DNA of 64,000 nt from Sphingosinicella humi (GCF_003129465.1 NZ_QFFF01000002.1:1-64000); one strand, 5' to 3'; positions 1 through 9,052 are shown, counted from the stretch's first letter. Notes: generated from the letters alone by a model not told the origin. Numbers and translations: made by a program.

Positions 1-17
1 GACCCATTGCGGACATT
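1..17. repeat. Truncated copy of a 30-bp intergenic inverted repeat (family D)
   Basis: The bases ACCCATTGCGGACATT at 2-17 match the right half of the repeat at 398-427 and, in reverse orientation, the one at 851-880. The left half lies outside the window. The three copies bracket the two small genes at the left end. Confidence 0.55.
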
Positions 18-40
18 GCTGCTTAAAGTACGCTGCTCGC

Positions 41-388
41 ATGGAAAACGAGAGCGATCGGTACGAACCACTAGACCCCGACCAGGGTTGGGATCAGGAG
101 TTAGCAGACGACCTCGTTGGCTCGACGCTCTTCATCGGGATCACGCACCTCGACAGTGAGGGTAATCTCGTGGAGCGTGAGCAAGTCTTCGGCACCGTGG
201 AGAGCGTGGCGCAGCGAGCTGGAATTAGGCTTATCCAGACCGATGGCGAACCCTACGTAATTGCCCCTGTGCTCGACGCGATAGAAGCAGGCGAAACCGA
301 CTTCTATCAACTCTCTGAGGACCACGAGCTCGTTGAGAGTCCAGACTTCGTGGCGTGGATAACCGCTACACGTCCGCCCCTGAATTAA
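41..388 (+). CDS. Small acidic protein of unknown function
   Basis: This 115-residue reading frame starts at ATG and ends just before the repeat at 398. It is strongly acidic (many Asp and Glu), with no signal peptide, membrane helix or cysteine, so it should be a soluble cytoplasmic protein. I do not recognise the family. The codons look less GC-rich than those of the genes downstream, which hints at accessory or horizontally acquired DNA. Repeat copies lie on both sides. The size and acidity would fit an orphan immunity-type protein, but nothing in the sequence proves it. Confidence 0.6.
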   Translation: MENESDRYEPLDPDQGWDQELADDLVGSTLFIGITHLDSEGNLVEREQVFGTVESVAQRAGIRLIQTDGEPYVIAPVLDAIEAGETDFYQLSEDHELVESPDFVAWITATRPPLN

Positions 389-397
389 GCGACGTCG

Positions 398-427
398 AAT
401 GTCCGCTATCCACCCGTTGCAGACATT
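398..427. repeat. 30-bp imperfect inverted repeat (family D)
   Basis: The outer arms are AATGTCCGC and GCAGACATT, which pair with one mismatch around a short centre (CTATCCACCCGTT and similar). It lies between two small converging genes, and the same element occurs at 1-17 and, inverted, at 851-880. Confidence 0.65.
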
Positions 428-491
428 CACGATAGGTTTCGTTCTTCGGCGGCCGGGATGGTCCGATACCGGTGGTTAGCGGACCTTCGCA

Positions 492-818
492 TCACACCTC
501 GCCTTCGCCCTTGTAGCAGTGAATTGTGCCCCAAACCGTCTGCTTTCCCGGCTCGAAGTCGCGGAAATTTGCCCCGAGATGATCGTCGATCTCGTCGATA
601 TCGTCCTCCCCAAAAACCTCCTGCTCCTCGTCGATCTCTAAGACGCGGAGTCCGTGATGCTCTACGTCCCTCACGATGAGGGCACGAGCGATGTCTTCAT
701 CCGGAGCGACTGCAACCATCCACCCGCACGCCCCCTGCGCCCAATCAGGAAGAATATCTTGCTGCTCCTCGCGGCGCTCAAATGTGACAAGAGCTACCCA
801 CCAGCGTCCATCGGTCAT
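492..818 (-). CDS. Small acidic protein of unknown function
   Basis: This 108-residue frame on the minus strand starts with ATG at 818 and converges with the gene at 41-388. It is acidic, with a run rich in Glu, Asp and Ile near residues 60-80, and has no signal peptide or membrane span. The N-terminal part (residues 1-55, rich in Trp, Val and Ala) looks like a beta-alpha fold, but I do not recognise a family. It is flanked by repeat copies at 398-427 and 851-880. It could be an accessory gene; function unknown. Confidence 0.55.
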   Translation of the reverse strand: MTDGRWWVALVTFERREEQQDILPDWAQGACGWMVAVAPDEDIARALIVRDVEHHGLRVLEIDEEQEVFGEDDIDEIDDHLGANFRDFEPGKQTVWGTIHCYKGEGEV

Positions 819-850
819 GCGCTCACGTCCGATAATCCCAGCGCAGGGTC

Positions 851-880
851 AATGTCCGCGATGGGTCGTAAGCTGACATA
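851..880. repeat. 30-bp imperfect inverted repeat, opposite orientation (family D)
   Basis: AATGTCCGCGATGGGTC at the left and GCTGACAT at the right. Its reverse complement aligns with the copy at 398-427, sharing ACCCAT and GCGGACATT. It lies in the divergent gap between the gene at 492-818 and the amidotransferase at 1107. Apart from this repeat, nothing definite is seen in 819-1106. Confidence 0.6.
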
Positions 881-1106
881 GCTCCCGCACATGAACGAAT
901 TTCCGGTTTGCGGCGTCACCGATATTGCCCTGGCCGTCCGCAACGGGCGCTTACCGGACGTCAACGTCGTCGTTGCCTCCCGAAGTCACCCGGTGCCGGT
1001 CATTCGAAAGGGGAGGCGGCGCGTCGGGGAGCTTGATGAACTCGCACCTCCGCTACCATCCTTTTCCTTGCCTTTTAACAGCCAAGCGGGTGAAGGGTCG
1101 GGCGCC

Positions 1107-1814
1107 ATGCCTTCCACCAAGATCGGAATTCTGGAGACGGGCGGACCGCCTCGCGAGCTGGCGGAGCGGTTCGGCGACTATGCTGCCATGATGCGCAGAA
1201 TGCTCGGCGAGGGTTATGCCTATGCCACCTACGATGTTGCCGACGCGCTACCCGCCACGCCGGAGGAGCAGGACGCCTATATCGTGACCGGTTCGCCGGC
1301 GGGCGTTTATGAAGACCATGCCTGGATCGAGCAGCTGATCGGTTGGCTGCGGCAGGCGAAGGGCCGGGCGAAGCTGGTCGGCATCTGTTTCGGCCATCAG
1401 GTGATGGCGGAAGCCTTCGGCGGGCGCGTTGCCCAATCCGACAAGGGTTGGGGGATCGGGCTTCACCGCTACCAGCTGCACGAGCGGACCGAGTGGATGG
1501 ACCATGCGGCGGCCATCGCCATTCCGGTTTCGCACCAGGATCAGATCGTCGAGCTGCCGCCGTTCAGCCGCATCGTCGGGGGGAGCGACTTCTGCCGCGT
1601 CGGCATCCTCGCTTATGAGGATCAGCCGGCCATCTCCTTCCAATGTCACCCGGAGTTCGAGCCGGCCTTCGCCAAGGCGCTGATCGAGGCACGGCGCGAT
1701 CGTCTGCCCGATCCGGACGCGGCCATCGCTTCGCTGGACCAGCCCGACGACCGGGAGCGTGTTGCCGGCTGGATCCGCCGCTTCCTCGATGGTCTGGCGG
1801 CGGAACGAAGCTGA
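1107..1814 (+). CDS. Class I glutamine amidotransferase (GMP synthase-like)
   Basis: A 235-residue protein with the triad of a class I glutamine amidotransferase: the nucleophile Cys in GICFGHQ and the His/Glu pair in FQCHPEFE. Such domains release ammonia from glutamine, or act as related hydrolases when they stand alone, as here. The frame is open back to 891, but the ATG at 1107 gives the family's usual N-terminus (ILETGGPP), and the upstream stretch is repeat-containing and unlike protein. The flavodoxin-fold gene follows 36 bases later on the same strand and may be cotranscribed. The acceptor substrate cannot be told. Confidence 0.88.
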   Translation: MPSTKIGILETGGPPRELAERFGDYAAMMRRMLGEGYAYATYDVADALPATPEEQDAYIVTGSPAGVYEDHAWIEQLIGWLRQAKGRAKLVGICFGHQVMAEAFGGRVAQSDKGWGIGLHRYQLHERTEWMDHAAAIAIPVSHQDQIVELPPFSRIVGGSDFCRVGILAYEDQPAISFQCHPEFEPAFAKALIEARRDRLPDPDAAIASLDQPDDRERVAGWIRRFLDGLAAERS

Positions 1815-1850
1815 GGCGGCGTGCGTCCTTCTCCTCGACAGGAGAAGACC

Positions 1851-2486
1851 ATGCCCCTCACCGCCATCGCCCTCAACTGCAGTCTCAAGGCTCGCGCGGA
1901 CGAAACCTCATCGACGGACAAGATGATCGGCGTCATCGCCGACGCGCTCCGACGTCATGACGTCACTTTGAACGAGACGATCCGTGTCGTGGACCATGAG
2001 GTGAAGGCGGGGGTGACGTCGGACGAGGGGGAAGGGGACGCCTGGCCTGAAATCCGCCGGCGCATCCTTGCCGCCGATATACTGATCCTCGGCACGCCTG
2101 TCTGGCTCGGCCAGATGTCGAGCGTCGCCAAACGCGTGCTGGAGCGGATGGACGCGTTCCTCGGCGAGACGGACGACCGCGGACGAATGCCAAGCTTCTC
2201 AAAGGTCGCCGTGGTAGGCATCGTCGGCAATGAGGATGGCGCCCATTCGATCACCGCCTCGCTCTACCAGGCGCTGGGGGACGTCGGCTGGACGATCCCG
2301 GCGGGCGGCGCCTGCTATTGGGTCGGGGAGGCGATGGGCAAGGCGGATTTCAAGGATCTGCCTCAGGTGCCTGGGAAGGTTCAGCAGACGGCCGACATGC
2401 TTGCCTCGAACGCGGCGCATGTCGCGCGAATGCTCAAGGCAGAGCCTTATCCCGGCCTTCCGGATCAGTCCGGCGGAGGCGCTTAG
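1851..2486 (+). CDS. Flavodoxin-fold NAD(P)H-dependent oxidoreductase
   Basis: About 211 residues from the ATG at 1851 (MPLTAIALNCS). The first strand and loop (residues 1-18) correspond to the FMN-phosphate site of NADPH-dependent FMN reductases. The segment ILGTPVWLGQMSS is the typical second flavin loop, and GNEDGAH near the middle fits the third. It should be a soluble FMN-binding reductase (quinone or FMN reductase type); the substrate is not evident. An alternative ATG at 1821 would add ten charged residues absent from the fold. It converges with the J-domain gene. Confidence 0.82.
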   Translation: MPLTAIALNCSLKARADETSSTDKMIGVIADALRRHDVTLNETIRVVDHEVKAGVTSDEGEGDAWPEIRRRILAADILILGTPVWLGQMSSVAKRVLERMDAFLGETDDRGRMPSFSKVAVVGIVGNEDGAHSITASLYQALGDVGWTIPAGGACYWVGEAMGKADFKDLPQVPGKVQQTADMLASNAAHVARMLKAEPYPGLPDQSGGGA

Positions 2487-2514
2487 GGCTTCGCTCGTCG
2501 CCATGACGATCCAT

Positions 2515-3381
2515 TCAATCCCAGGCGGCAGCGACACTTTCATAGGTGATGGCGCTCGCCGTCTGCATGACGTCAAGGGTCGTTTGACCGACGTCGGTCT
2601 CGGCCAGGGTGAAGATGATGGCCGACGGCACGGCAAGCGCGAGCAGGGCATGCTTCCATTGGTCGGAACGTTGCGCGCGCCAGCTATCCTTCAGGGTGCC
2701 CCGTTCCTGCGGCCGGAGATATTCGAGATATTTGAGCATGTTGCTGCCGAATACCGAATGCGAATCCGAGCTCGCCGCTATCTCCATGGCGAGGCTCTTG
2801 GCGATCCTCGCATCGCCCCGCGTGTAGAATCGCAGCGCGCTGTTCCAAAGAAGCAGGATGTCGCTGCCCCGCGGGCGCTCGCCGCCCCGGGCATTGCGGT
2901 AGATGGCCAGCGGCGTCAGCAGGACGCCCGGCAAGCTCCACCAGCCGAAGCAGGCGGAAATCAGCGTAGCCCTGAGCGAGGCTCGCCTGGCGCAGGGCGC
3001 GCAAAACATGCCCGATGTCGGCCGTCGGCTGGCGTAGATCAGGTTCGAGACGACGCTCCAATAGATGGCGAAGCGCGGGCGTGCGGTCGGCTTGCGGCAG
3101 AAGTGGCAGCGCAGCGGACTGGCATTCGGGCGGGACCCGAACTCCGGAAATGTCGTGAAGGTTTGCGGAACCCCGACCGTCGAGGCGTCATAAGCGAGCT
3201 TCAATCTGGGATTGCGCAAAAGCCGGTAGGCTTCGTTGAGGCGCTGGAACTCGCGAGTGGAATCCCTCGACGGGTTCGCGTCCGGATGGAGCTTCTTGGC
3301 TTTCCGCCGATAAGCGCGCCTGATCTCGCCCGGCGGGGCATCGGGCTCGACGCCCAAAGCGACATAAGGGTCGAGACTCAT
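2515..3381 (-). CDS. Membrane-anchored J-domain protein with paired CxxC motifs
   Basis: A 288-residue protein. Residues 4-66 form a J domain with the HPD tripeptide at 32-34, so it probably stimulates a DnaK-type chaperone. Two CxxC motifs follow (C92/C95 and C127/C130), which could bind zinc or form a small ribbon. Two hydrophobic segments come next, around residues 140-160 and near the C-terminus. The Gly/Phe-rich region and four zinc repeats of true DnaJ are absent, so it is a specialised J protein, perhaps acting at the inner membrane. It lies downstream of hppD on the same strand, separated by a strong hairpin. Confidence 0.8.
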   Translation of the reverse strand: MSLDPYVALGVEPDAPPGEIRRAYRRKAKKLHPDANPSRDSTREFQRLNEAYRLLRNPRLKLAYDASTVGVPQTFTTFPEFGSRPNASPLRCHFCRKPTARPRFAIYWSVVSNLIYASRRPTSGMFCAPCARRASLRATLISACFGWWSLPGVLLTPLAIYRNARGGERPRGSDILLLWNSALRFYTRGDARIAKSLAMEIAASSDSHSVFGSNMLKYLEYLRPQERGTLKDSWRAQRSDQWKHALLALAVPSAIIFTLAETDVGQTTLDVMQTASAITYESVAAAWD

Positions 3382-3395
3382 ACGGGCTCTCTGAT

Positions 3396-3428
3396 AGGGC
3401 GCCTCGTCAACTATGCACGAGGCGCCCT
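3396..3428. terminator. Perfect 12-bp hairpin between hppD and the J-protein gene
   Basis: AGGGCGCCTCGT (3396-3407) pairs perfectly with ACGAGGCGCCCT (3417-3428) across a nine-base loop. It lies 40 bases past the hppD stop and just before the J-protein start. There is no clear U run on the minus strand, so it may be a weak or Rho-assisted terminator or a 5' leader structure. Confidence 0.5.
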
Positions 3429-3467
3429 TCGGTGCAACTCCGCGTCAGAGATTGGTGCAGTGGCGCG

Positions 3468-4538
3468 TCAAGCCTCCGCCTTCGCCGGAAGAACGCCGCG
3501 GCGAATCTGGTCGAGCTCGATTGACTCGAACAGCGCCTTGAAATTGCCTTCGCCGAAGCCCTGATTGCCCTTGCGCTGGATGATCTCGAAGAAAATCGGC
3601 CCGATCATATTCTCGGTGAAGATCTGGAGCAGCAGGCCCTCGCCGGTTTCGGGAGAGCCGTCGATCAGGATCCTGCGCTTGCGCATCTCGGCGACGTTAT
3701 GGCCGTGGCCGGGCAGGCGCTCGTCGATCATGTCGAAATAGGTGTCCGGGCTGTCCTGGAACTTGATGCCGTTGGCGCGGAGCTGGTCGACCGTGGCGAA
3801 GATATCGTCGGTGGCAAGCGCGATATGCTGGATGCCCTCGCCTTTATACTCGCGCAGGAACTCCTCGATCTGGCTGTGCTCGTCCTGCGATTCGTTGAGC
3901 GGAATCCGGATCTTGTCGTCGGGCGCTGTCATCGCGCGCGAAAGGAGTGCGGTCTGCTGGCCCTCAATGTCGAAATAGCGGATCTCGCGGAAGTTGAAGA
4001 TGCGCTCGTAGAACTCCGCCCAATGGTTCATCCGCCCGCGGTTCACATTGTGGGTGAGGTGGTCGAGGGTGTGAAGGCCGGCCGAGTTGCGGTCGCGGAC
4101 CGCGCCGGGGACCGGCTCGAAATCCACGTCGTAGATCTGCTCGGCGCCGTAGCGGTCGACCAGGTAGAGGAGCGAGCCGCCGATGCCCTCGATGGCGGGG
4201 ATGTCGAGCTCGCCGGGGCCGTGTGGCGTCTCGACGCGCGTGGCGCCGCGTTCCACCGCCAGTTCAAGGGCTTTCCTGGCGTCCTTCACACGAAATGCCA
4301 TGGCGTTGGCGGAGGGGCCGTGGGCGCCGCGGAACTCGGAGGCTTGGCCGGCGGGCTCCATGTTCAGGATGAAGTTGATGTCGCCCTGGGCGTAGTGGCG
4401 GACATTCTTGCTCTTGTGGTTGCCGATATGGGTGAAGCCCAAGGCGGTGAATAGGCCGGCGAGGGCCTCCGGATCGGGGCCGGTGAACTCCACGAATTCG
4501 AAGCCGTCGAGGCCAAGCGGATTGTCGTGCGCGGTCAT
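3468..4538 (-). CDS. hppD: 4-hydroxyphenylpyruvate dioxygenase
   Basis: A 356-residue enzyme that turns 4-hydroxyphenylpyruvate into homogentisate in tyrosine catabolism. It has two vicinal-oxygen-chelate halves. The three iron ligands of the family are visible: His in LHTLDHLTHNV, His in GIQHIALATDD, and Glu in the C-terminal FFEIIQRKGNQGFG segment. Length and the N-terminal LGLDGFEFVEFTGPD match bacterial enzymes. No other tyrosine-degradation gene lies beside it here. It diverges from trxB across about 150 bases. Confidence 0.96.
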   Translation of the reverse strand: MTAHDNPLGLDGFEFVEFTGPDPEALAGLFTALGFTHIGNHKSKNVRHYAQGDINFILNMEPAGQASEFRGAHGPSANAMAFRVKDARKALELAVERGATRVETPHGPGELDIPAIEGIGGSLLYLVDRYGAEQIYDVDFEPVPGAVRDRNSAGLHTLDHLTHNVNRGRMNHWAEFYERIFNFREIRYFDIEGQQTALLSRAMTAPDDKIRIPLNESQDEHSQIEEFLREYKGEGIQHIALATDDIFATVDQLRANGIKFQDSPDTYFDMIDERLPGHGHNVAEMRKRRILIDGSPETGEGLLLQIFTENMIGPIFFEIIQRKGNQGFGEGNFKALFESIELDQIRRGVLPAKAEA

Positions 4539-4686
4539 GGGAATGAACCTTCTTGAACGGGAATGAGACTATGCCGCCCCTCTACCAGCGCGGCCCATTC
4601 GCCGCAAATGGAGGGGGAGGTTGCGCCGGGAGCCTACAAGCCCCTATCTCGGCCGTCGAACCACTCCATTCGCTCGAAGGACTAGC

Positions 4687-5667
<981 letters not shown>

Positions 5668-5668
5668 T

Positions 5669-5733
5669 GTTCCCCGGCGAAAGCCGGGGCCCATTTTCGC
5701 AGCCTCTGTGGATCCCGGCTTCCGCCGGGGAAC
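5669..5733. repeat. Intergenic double-hairpin repeat (family A)
   Basis: The left arm GTTCCCCGGCGAAAGCCGGGG and the right arm CCCGGCTTCCGCCGGGGAAC are inverted copies, and each arm is itself a small hairpin. It fills the gap between convergent trxB and the acyl carrier protein gene and could act as a bidirectional terminator. Confidence 0.7.
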
Positions 5734-5738
5734 GCCGG

Positions 5739-6032
5739 TCAGCGCAGCCCCTTGGCCCGCGCAAAGGTCAGCAAAGACCCATAGGTTTCAAGCATGTCGG
5801 CATCGACTTCATGATCCTCTATGAGGATGCCGAGCCGTTCCTCGAGCTCGGTCAAAAGCCCCGCCACCGCCATGGAGTCAAACTCGGGTAGGGCTCCGAA
5901 CAAGGGCGTCGCCTCGGTGAAGCCGGCGACCCGGTTACGGTCGAGGCCGAGCACGTCCACCAGCACCGCCCGCAGCGTCATGTCGATATCGCCTGCATCG
6001 TCCAGCGGCATTGGCGTTCCTTTGTCAGCCAT
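5739..6032 (-). CDS. Acyl carrier protein of the XrtA locus
   Basis: A 97-residue acyl carrier protein. Ser53 in the DSM motif is the expected phosphopantetheine attachment site, followed by the usual acidic helix (LLTELEERLGI). It diverges by about 100 bases from the exosortase-associated acyl-CoA ligase. Carrier proteins next to this ligase are a regular feature of XrtA loci, so it probably carries the acyl or aminoacyl group activated by the ligase rather than serving fatty-acid synthesis. The ATG at 6032 is used; a second Met at residue 8 is possible. Confidence 0.88.
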   Translation of the reverse strand: MADKGTPMPLDDAGDIDMTLRAVLVDVLGLDRNRVAGFTEATPLFGALPEFDSMAVAGLLTELEERLGILIEDHEVDADMLETYGSLLTFARAKGLR

Positions 6033-6134
6033 TATGGGGCCGGCGGACTAGACGTTTCGGGGGCGGCGGACAAGCAGGAAGCCGGTTCCGCCCTGGCGGC
6101 CAAGGCGCTATGCGGCACCACGAAGGAGTAGCGC

Positions 6135-7658
6135 GTGGAAGGCCCCGATCCCAACCCCCGGCCGCTGGACCATCTGACCCAGAAGGGCGAGCCGCAGGCG
6201 CCGGCGCTGCTGACGCGCGAGGGGGCGCTGGATTATGCCGGCCTCGAGCGGGCTGTGGGGGCACTTGCCTCGGCGCTCAAGGCGAGGGGGCTGAGAGCCG
6301 GCGACCGGCTCGCGAGCTGGCTCCCCAAGACGCGCATGACGAGCGTGCTTCCGCTCGCCTGCGCTCGGGCAGGGCTGGTCCATGTGCCCATCAATCCGCT
6401 GCTGAAGCACCGCCAGGTGGCGCATATTCTCGCCGACAGCGGCGCCAGCCTGCTGGTCACCGGGGCGGCCCGGCTCGCGACCTTGGCGGAGGGCGATCTG
6501 CCGCAGGGCTGTGTCGCCATCGAGGAAGAGGAAGGGACGGCGATGCTGGCCGGTTCCGATCGAACGGCTCCGTCCCGAGCCGATCCGGCCGATCTCGCCG
6601 CGCTTCTCTACACTTCGGGCTCCACCGGCCGCCCGAAAGGCGTGATGCTGAGCCACGCCAATCTCTGGCTGGGCGCCGTCAGCGTCGCCCATTATCTCGG
6701 CCTCACCGCTGCGGACAGGACGCTCGCCGTGCTGCCGCTGAGCTTCGACTATGGTCAGAACCAGCTGCTTTCGACCTGGGCGGCGGGGGGCGAGGTCATC
6801 CCGATCGAATATCTCTCGGCGCGCGACGTGATACGCGCAGTGGGGCGTCATGACGTCACCACGCTCGCCGGCGTGCCTCCGCTCTGGGTTCAGATGATCG
6901 AGGCCGTCTGGCCACCGGAGGCCGCGCTCTCGCTGAGGCGGCTCACCAATTCGGGCGGACGCCTGTCGCCGTCGGTCATCCGCCGCATGCGCGAGATGTT
7001 CCCGGCAGCGGAGGTATTTCCAATGTACGGGCTCACCGAGGCCTTCCGCTCCACCTATCTCGACCCCGTCCTTGTGGACGAGCATCCGGACTCGATCGGC
7101 ACCGCGATTCCCTTCGCCGAGGTGATGGTGCTGAGAGCCGACGGGACACAGACGAAGCCGGGCGAGCCGGGGGAGCTCGTCCACGCCGGCCCCTTGGTGG
7201 CCCAGGGTTATTGGAACGATCCCGGGCGCACGGCCGAGCGTTTTCGGCCGGCTCCACCCGTGTCGCGTTATGGCGGCGTGGCGGTCTGGTCGGGCGACAC
7301 GGTCAAGCGGGATGAGCAGGGCTTGCTCTACTTCGTCTCCCGCGAGGACGCGATGATCAAAACGTCGGGCAACCGCGTCAGCCCCACGGAGGTGGAGGAG
7401 GCCGCGATCGCCAGCGGCCTCGTCGCCGAAGCGGTGGCTATGGGCGTATCCGACGACCGGCTCGGGCAGGCCATCGCTCTCATCGTCCGCCCGGCGCCGC
7501 CGCGCGGCCGCGAGGTGGGGGCGGACCTTCGCGACTACCTCAAGCGTGAGCTCCCCAATTTCATGCAGCCGGCGCACATCCTGTGGCGGGAGGAGATGCC
7601 GAAGAGTCCGAACGGCAAGCTGGACCGCGAGGCACTGAGGCAGGAGCTGATGGCATGA
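6135..7658 (+). CDS. Acyl-CoA ligase (AMP-forming), exosortase A-associated
   Basis: A 507-residue ANL-superfamily adenylate-forming enzyme, as in the XrtA-linked family (TIGR03098 type). Visible motifs are the P-loop YTSGSTGRPKG, the YGLTEAF motif, the hinge region with GNRVSPTEVEE, and the catalytic Lys in SPNGKLDRE. It should adenylate a carboxylic acid and pass it to CoA or, given the divergent carrier protein, to a phosphopantetheine arm. The GTG start at 6135 has a good AAGGAG site upstream. Its stop overlaps the decarboxylase start (ATGA), so the two are translationally coupled. The substrate is unknown. Confidence 0.92.
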   Translation: MEGPDPNPRPLDHLTQKGEPQAPALLTREGALDYAGLERAVGALASALKARGLRAGDRLASWLPKTRMTSVLPLACARAGLVHVPINPLLKHRQVAHILADSGASLLVTGAARLATLAEGDLPQGCVAIEEEEGTAMLAGSDRTAPSRADPADLAALLYTSGSTGRPKGVMLSHANLWLGAVSVAHYLGLTAADRTLAVLPLSFDYGQNQLLSTWAAGGEVIPIEYLSARDVIRAVGRHDVTTLAGVPPLWVQMIEAVWPPEAALSLRRLTNSGGRLSPSVIRRMREMFPAAEVFPMYGLTEAFRSTYLDPVLVDEHPDSIGTAIPFAEVMVLRADGTQTKPGEPGELVHAGPLVAQGYWNDPGRTAERFRPAPPVSRYGGVAVWSGDTVKRDEQGLLYFVSREDAMIKTSGNRVSPTEVEEAAIASGLVAEAVAMGVSDDRLGQAIALIVRPAPPRGREVGADLRDYLKRELPNFMQPAHILWREEMPKSPNGKLDREALRQELMA

Positions 7659-8893
7659 GCAAGCCGATGCGTGCGATTCCGGCGGACTTCATGGCCAGGG
7701 GCGCCATGCTCCACGTCGGCGGGCGGAGCGTCGAGGATCTCATCGCCGAAGCGGGGGGCACGCCGCTGTTCGTGTACGATCTGGGCATGGTCGCCGCGCG
7801 GATCGCGCGTTTCCGCGCTGCCTTTCCGACAATCCAGCTGCACTATGCCGTAAAAGCAAATCCTTACAGGCCACTCCTGGATTTCATTATAAGCCTGGTG
7901 GATGGCCTCGATGTCGCTTCCGCGGGCGAGCTTCGCCTAGCGGTGGCAAGCGGAGCGGAGGCTGCGAGTATTTCCTTCGCCGGACCTGGCAAGCGCGACT
8001 TCGAGCTCGAGGAGGCGATACGGACGGGCGTCACCCTCAACGTCGAATCCGAGGGCGAGGTGGCTCGGGCGCTGGGCATCGGCGAGCGGTTCGGCCTGCG
8101 TCCCCGCATCGCCGTCCGCGTAAATCCGGATTTCGAGATCAAGGGCTCCGGCATGCGGATGGGCGGCGGCGCCAAGCCCTTCGGCGTCGATGCGGAGCGG
8201 GTGCCGGCACTGGTCCGCACCATCATCGAGGGCGGCGCCGAATGGCGCGGTTTCCACATCTTCGCCGGTTCACAAGCCGTGCGCGCCGAAGCTCTGATCG
8301 AAGCCCAGCGCGCGACGCTCAATCTCGCGGCCGAGCTCGCCGACGCGGTCGGGGAGCCTCCGCCGCTGGTCAATCTCGGCGGCGGCTTCGGCATTCCCTA
8401 TTTCGCGGGCGAGGAGCCGCTCGACGTCGAGGCGATCGGGTATGCGCTCATGGAGGCGCGCGAGCATCTTCCCCGTTCCCTGAAAAGCTCCGTCTTTGCG
8501 ATCGAGCTGGGTCGCTGGCTTGTCGGGGAGGCGGGGGTCTATCTCACTCGCATCGTCGATCGGAAGGTGAGCCACGGCAAGACTTTCCTCGTCACGGACG
8601 GCGGCATGCATCATCAACTCGCCGCCTCGGGCAATTTCGGCCAGGTCGTCCGCCGCAACTACCCGGTCGCCATCGCCAATCGGATGAACGAGGCCGCGGC
8701 CGAAGAGGCGAGCATCGTCGGCTGCCTCTGCACGCCGCTCGACCGTCTGGCCGATGATGTCATGGTCCCGCGCGCGGAGCCGGGCGACGTCGTCGCCGTT
8801 TTCATGGCGGGCGCCTACGGCCTGTCGGCCAGCCCGCAGGCGTTTCTCGGCCAGCCACCTGCGCTCGAAATGGTGGTCGGCGGGAGCGATTAA
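7655..8893 (+). CDS. PLP-dependent decarboxylase, exosortase A-associated
   Basis: A 412-residue fold-type III PLP enzyme of the diaminopimelate/ornithine decarboxylase group (TIGR03099 type). The PLP lysine is in HYAVKANPYRP, the glycine-rich phosphate loop is NLGGGFG, and the C-terminal active-site Cys and Tyr lie in CLCTPLD and GAYGLSAS. It probably decarboxylates an amino acid or its carrier-bound form made with the ligase and acyl carrier protein next to it. The ATG at 7655 overlaps the ligase stop. LysA is a less likely alternative given the operon. Confidence 0.9.
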   Translation: MSKPMRAIPADFMARGAMLHVGGRSVEDLIAEAGGTPLFVYDLGMVAARIARFRAAFPTIQLHYAVKANPYRPLLDFIISLVDGLDVASAGELRLAVASGAEAASISFAGPGKRDFELEEAIRTGVTLNVESEGEVARALGIGERFGLRPRIAVRVNPDFEIKGSGMRMGGGAKPFGVDAERVPALVRTIIEGGAEWRGFHIFAGSQAVRAEALIEAQRATLNLAAELADAVGEPPPLVNLGGGFGIPYFAGEEPLDVEAIGYALMEAREHLPRSLKSSVFAIELGRWLVGEAGVYLTRIVDRKVSHGKTFLVTDGGMHHQLAASGNFGQVVRRNYPVAIANRMNEAAAEEASIVGCLCTPLDRLADDVMVPRAEPGDVVAVFMAGAYGLSASPQAFLGQPPALEMVVGGSD

Positions 8894-8978
8894 ACCCTGA
8901 CGCCCCGCGCGTCCCAAAGCGGGACCGGCCCTCCAGGCCACCTTGTTCCTAACCGTAATTTTACCTCTTGAGGTCATA

Positions 8979-8995
8979 GCAGACCGCAAGTCTGC
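8979..8995. promoter_or_regulatory. Short perfect palindrome upstream of the export operon
   Basis: GCAGAC and GTCTGC flank a five-base centre, about 60 bases before the export lipoprotein start. The 159-base gap 8894-9052 is the largest within the XrtA locus and probably holds a promoter. The palindrome could be an operator or a leader hairpin; no convincing -35/-10 pair was found. Confidence 0.3.
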
Positions 8996-9052
8996 GCCCA
9001 GTCTGTCCGTGTCCGGGCGGCGTGGAGGACCGAATACCAAGAGGATCAAGCC

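Noticed and set aside
1-890. Integron-like gene cassettes with attC sites
   Set aside because: The repeats are about 30 bp, lack attC core sites, occur in both orientations, and no integrase is in view. They fit a REP-like family better.
2230-3564. Long open frame (444 codons) on the plus strand across the flavodoxin and J-protein genes
   Set aside because: It is antisense to a gene with clear J-domain motifs and in a different frame from the flavodoxin gene; composition is Arg/Pro-rich as expected for a shadow in GC-rich DNA.
6108-7577. 489-codon open frame antisense to the acyl-CoA ligase
   Set aside because: No recognisable motif, whereas the plus strand has all ligase motifs.
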